From NCBI RefSeq assembly GCF_001306175.1, contig NZ_LGKN01000005.1, positions 186,001 to 250,000 of the forward strand: a stretch of DNA of 64,000 nt, in the 5' to 3' direction. This DNA comes from Ardenticatena maritima. GTDB lineage: Bacteria; Chloroflexota; Anaerolineae; Ardenticatenales; Ardenticatenaceae. The translations under genes were made by a program, and so were the position numbers. Below the pieces are notes generated by a model. That model did no database searches. It was not told the DNA's origin and was given only the letters and a program-made list of their open reading frames with translations. Positions 62,044-64,000 of this stretch are shown in pieces; the first letter of the stretch is position 1, and every line of letters starts with the position of its first letter.

Positions 62044-63387
62044 ATGAAACGCCGAACATTGTTGTTGACACTTATTACGTTGTTGCTGGCGGCTATGGCA
62101 TTGGCTGCCTGTGGCGGCGGCGAAGAAACCCCGCCTGCAACCGAAGAACCCGCCGCTGAACAACCCGCGGAACCCACACCGACGGAAGAAGCGGCTATGG
62201 AAGAACCCACCGCTGAACCCGAACCGACGGCGACCGAAGAAGCCGCGGCTGAGGGTGAAGGCGAAATGGGTCCTCAGCTGGTCATCTGGGCGGACGAAAA
62301 CCGCGCCCCTGTGATGCAAGAACTGGCTGAACAATTCAAGGAACAGTATGGCGTCGAGCTGGTTGTGCAGCAGGTCGGTTTCGGCGACATTCGCGAACAG
62401 TTCAAGGTCGCCGGTCCGGCTGGCGAAGGGCCTGACATTATCATCGGCGCCCACGACTGGCTGGGTGAATTGGTAGTGAACGGTCTGGTGGCGCCCGTTG
62501 ACCTGGGCGACAAGCGCGACAAGTTCCTGGATGCCGCGGTGCAAGCCTTCACCTACGACGGCGAGCTCTACGGCATGCCCTACCTGACCGAAAACCTTGC
62601 CTTCTTCTACAACCCCGACCTGGTGCCCGAAGCGCCGCAGACGTGGAGCGAAGTGCGCGAAATCGCCGCGCAGCTGGAAGCCGAAGGCAAGGTGAAGCAA
62701 GGCTACGTCCTGCAACCGGGTGACGCCTACCACTTCTACCCGATCATGACGGCGTTCGGCGGCTACGTCTTCGGCCGCGACGAAAACGGTTCGTACAACC
62801 CCGAAGACCTGGGCATTGACAGCGAAGGCACGATCGCCGCGGCGAAGTGGCTCGACCAAATGGTCAAGGAAGGCCACCTGAGCCCGGACGTGGACTGGGA
62901 CACGATGCACGCCATGTTTGAAAACGGCGAAGCCGCGATGTTCCTCACCGGTCCGTGGGCGCTCAACCGTATCCGCGAATCGGGTGTGAACTACGCCATC
63001 GCGCCCATTCCGGATGAAACGAGCGAAGGCAAGCCGTTCCTGGGCGTGCACGGCTTCATGGTCAGCGCGTTCAGCAAAGACCCGCTCCTGGCGCAAGCCT
63101 TCTTGACCGAATTCGTGGCGACCGACGAAGTGATGCAGAAACTCTTTGATGCAGACCCGCGCCCGTCGGCCTACCTGCCGGTGCGTGAAGCCACCGACGA
63201 CCCCGACATCGCCGCGTTCGGCGTGGCCGGTCAGAACGCTGACCCGATGCCCGCCATTCCTGAAATGGCGTCGGTGTGGGAAGCGTGGGGCAACGCGATT
63301 ACGCTGGTCTTCCAGCAGCAAGAAGATCCGGAGGTTGCGTTCAAGAACGCCGCCGAGCAAATTCGCGCGGCTATCAGCGGCCAATAA
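62044..63387 (+). CDS. malE: Maltose/maltodextrin-type ABC transporter substrate-binding lipoprotein
   Basis: 447 residues. A signal peptide with lipobox LAAC (Cys about 23), a 50-residue Pro/Glu/Thr-rich linker, then a MalE-type two-lobe binding domain: [74 protein letters not shown] and a late [14 protein letters not shown]. It captures linear sugars outside the membrane. The ATG at 62044 follows GGAGGGAAAGAG. It lies downstream of the LacI regulator and 27 nt before malF. Confidence 0.93.
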   Translation: MKRRTLLLTLITLLLAAMALAACGGGEETPPATEEPAAEQPAEPTPTEEAAMEEPTAEPEPTATEEAAAEGEGEMGPQLVIWADENRAPVMQELAEQFKEQYGVELVVQQVGFGDIREQFKVAGPAGEGPDIIIGAHDWLGELVVNGLVAPVDLGDKRDKFLDAAVQAFTYDGELYGMPYLTENLAFFYNPDLVPEAPQTWSEVREIAAQLEAEGKVKQGYVLQPGDAYHFYPIMTAFGGYVFGRDENGSYNPEDLGIDSEGTIAAAKWLDQMVKEGHLSPDVDWDTMHAMFENGEAAMFLTGPWALNRIRESGVNYAIAPIPDETSEGKPFLGVHGFMVSAFSKDPLLAQAFLTEFVATDEVMQKLFDADPRPSAYLPVREATDDPDIAAFGVAGQNADPMPAIPEMASVWEAWGNAITLVFQQQEDPEVAFKNAAEQIRAAISGQ

Positions 63388-63414
63388 GCAGAAGCATACA
63401 CGGAGCGTCGCGCC

Positions 63415-64000
63415 ATGACTCGCGCAACGACTGGTGGGGGGGCTTCCCGCCCCTCCACCTCCCTCAAACTATCCGATATCGCTCTTCGTCTCATTGGGTT
63501 GGCGTTCATTGACGCTGTGGCGGTCTGGCTTCTGACACAAATGATCGCCGACGGCGTCTGGATTTTGGTCACCCTGTTGCTCATCATCACGATTGGCGTC
63601 AACGTCATTTTCTTGCGCCCAGAACTCTACCCCCTGCGCTGGATGTCACCCGGCCTGGCGCTCATGCTCTTGATGGTCGTCTATCCGCTGGTCTTCACGG
63701 TTTACACCGCCTTCACCAACTACAGCGACGGCCACTTGCTGACCAAACAGCAAGCGATTGAGCGCATTACCACCGGCTTGCAGAACATGTACGTGCCGGA
63801 AGGGGGCGTCACGTACTCCTGGGTGGCTTTCCAGGCCGAAGATGGCACCTATGCGCTCTGGTTGACCGACAAAGAAGGCAACCACTACTTCGCCAGACCG
63901 GGAGAACCGATTGAACCGGCAACCGCCGGGGAGGGCATTTTCGGACCACCCGACGAAAACGGGGTTCCAACCACGATTGAAGGCTACACCCGCCTCAACC
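63415..64000 (+). CDS. malF: Maltose-type ABC transporter permease MalF, N-terminal part, cut by right edge
   Basis: 195 residues visible before the right edge. Hydrophobic segments are at about 27-43 and 45-62 and at PGLALMLLMVVYPLVFTVYTAFTNY (about 78-102). They are followed by HLLTKQQAIERI, the start of the large extracytoplasmic MalF loop (P2-like) that contacts the binding protein. It begins 27 nt after malE. The ATPase partner is not next to it in the window. Confidence 0.88.
   Translation, partial: MTRATTGGGASRPSTSLKLSDIALRLIGLAFIDAVAVWLLTQMIADGVWILVTLLLIITIGVNVIFLRPELYPLRWMSPGLALMLLMVVYPLVFTVYTAFTNYSDGHLLTKQQAIERITTGLQNMYVPEGGVTYSWVAFQAEDGTYALWLTDKEGNHYFARPGEPIEPATAGEGIFGPPDENGVPTTIEGYTRLN

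Overview
The window is GC-rich, densely coded bacterial DNA. Gene content points to the Chloroflexota, most likely a thermophilic Ardenticatena- or Anaerolineae-like filament: a type-2 (eukaryote-like) IleRS, T-box leaders, several GAF-domain histidine kinases, Pro/Thr-rich lipoproteins and secreted linkers, Tad/type IV-pilus-like parts and a Cas6/CRISPR pair. This placement is an inference from gene families; no rRNA or tRNA gene lies in the window to confirm it.

Layout. 1-1820 (-): two adjacent sugar-transporter ATPases, the second cut by the left edge. 2162-3684 (-): a TetR regulator translationally coupled to a nucleoside hydrolase, with a palindromic operator. 3758-10420 (-): a compact GNAT - endonuclease IV - histidine kinase - DNA polymerase I - DUF72 operon. 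10587-11348: a small CRISPR array with its own leader, promoter and terminator but no cas gene beside it. 11369-15129 (+): a valine T-box leader driving a methyltransferase and valS. 15211-17424 (-): histidine kinase and TPR protein. 17522-27540 (+): an envelope-machine operon with an AAA+ ATPase, a CpaF-type secretion ATPase, a PilO-like/P-domain fusion, PilM-like and PilN-like proteins, a histidine kinase with a pseudo-receiver, and a LysM/M23-like lipoprotein. 27547-33901 (-): DMT permease, HEAT-repeat protein and a DHH-CBS-tRNA nucleotidyltransferase. 34171-35187 (+): a stand-alone Cas6. 35298-39136 (+): four-GAF kinase and double-receiver LuxR regulator. 39164-40336 (-): Mrr-like nuclease. 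40547-45009 (+): rpsO, pnp, serA. 45061-51791 (-): TPR protein, split acyl-CoA carboxylase with an acyltransferase, and acyl-CoA dehydrogenase. 51990-57410 (-): an isoleucine T-box leader followed by an AlaX-like gene, an unknown gene, an RNase H-like gene and ileS. 57407-60720 (-): murE-recN. 60841-64000 (+): LacI regulator with tandem operators, then malE and the start of malF.

How parts work together. The Cas6 gene and the array are 23 kb apart, with no interference or adaptation genes in the window. The array carries one spacer that is the antisense of a tRNA-Ile(UAU) 5' half and one that is a perfect GNRA hairpin, so two of six spacers correspond to structured-RNA sequence. Two synthetase operons (Val, Ile) are each controlled by a T-box whose specifier codon can be read from the sequence. 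The pilus-like operon mixes Tad-type and type-IV-pilus-type parts with a proprotein-convertase P domain and is the best candidate for an undescribed surface or secretion machine.
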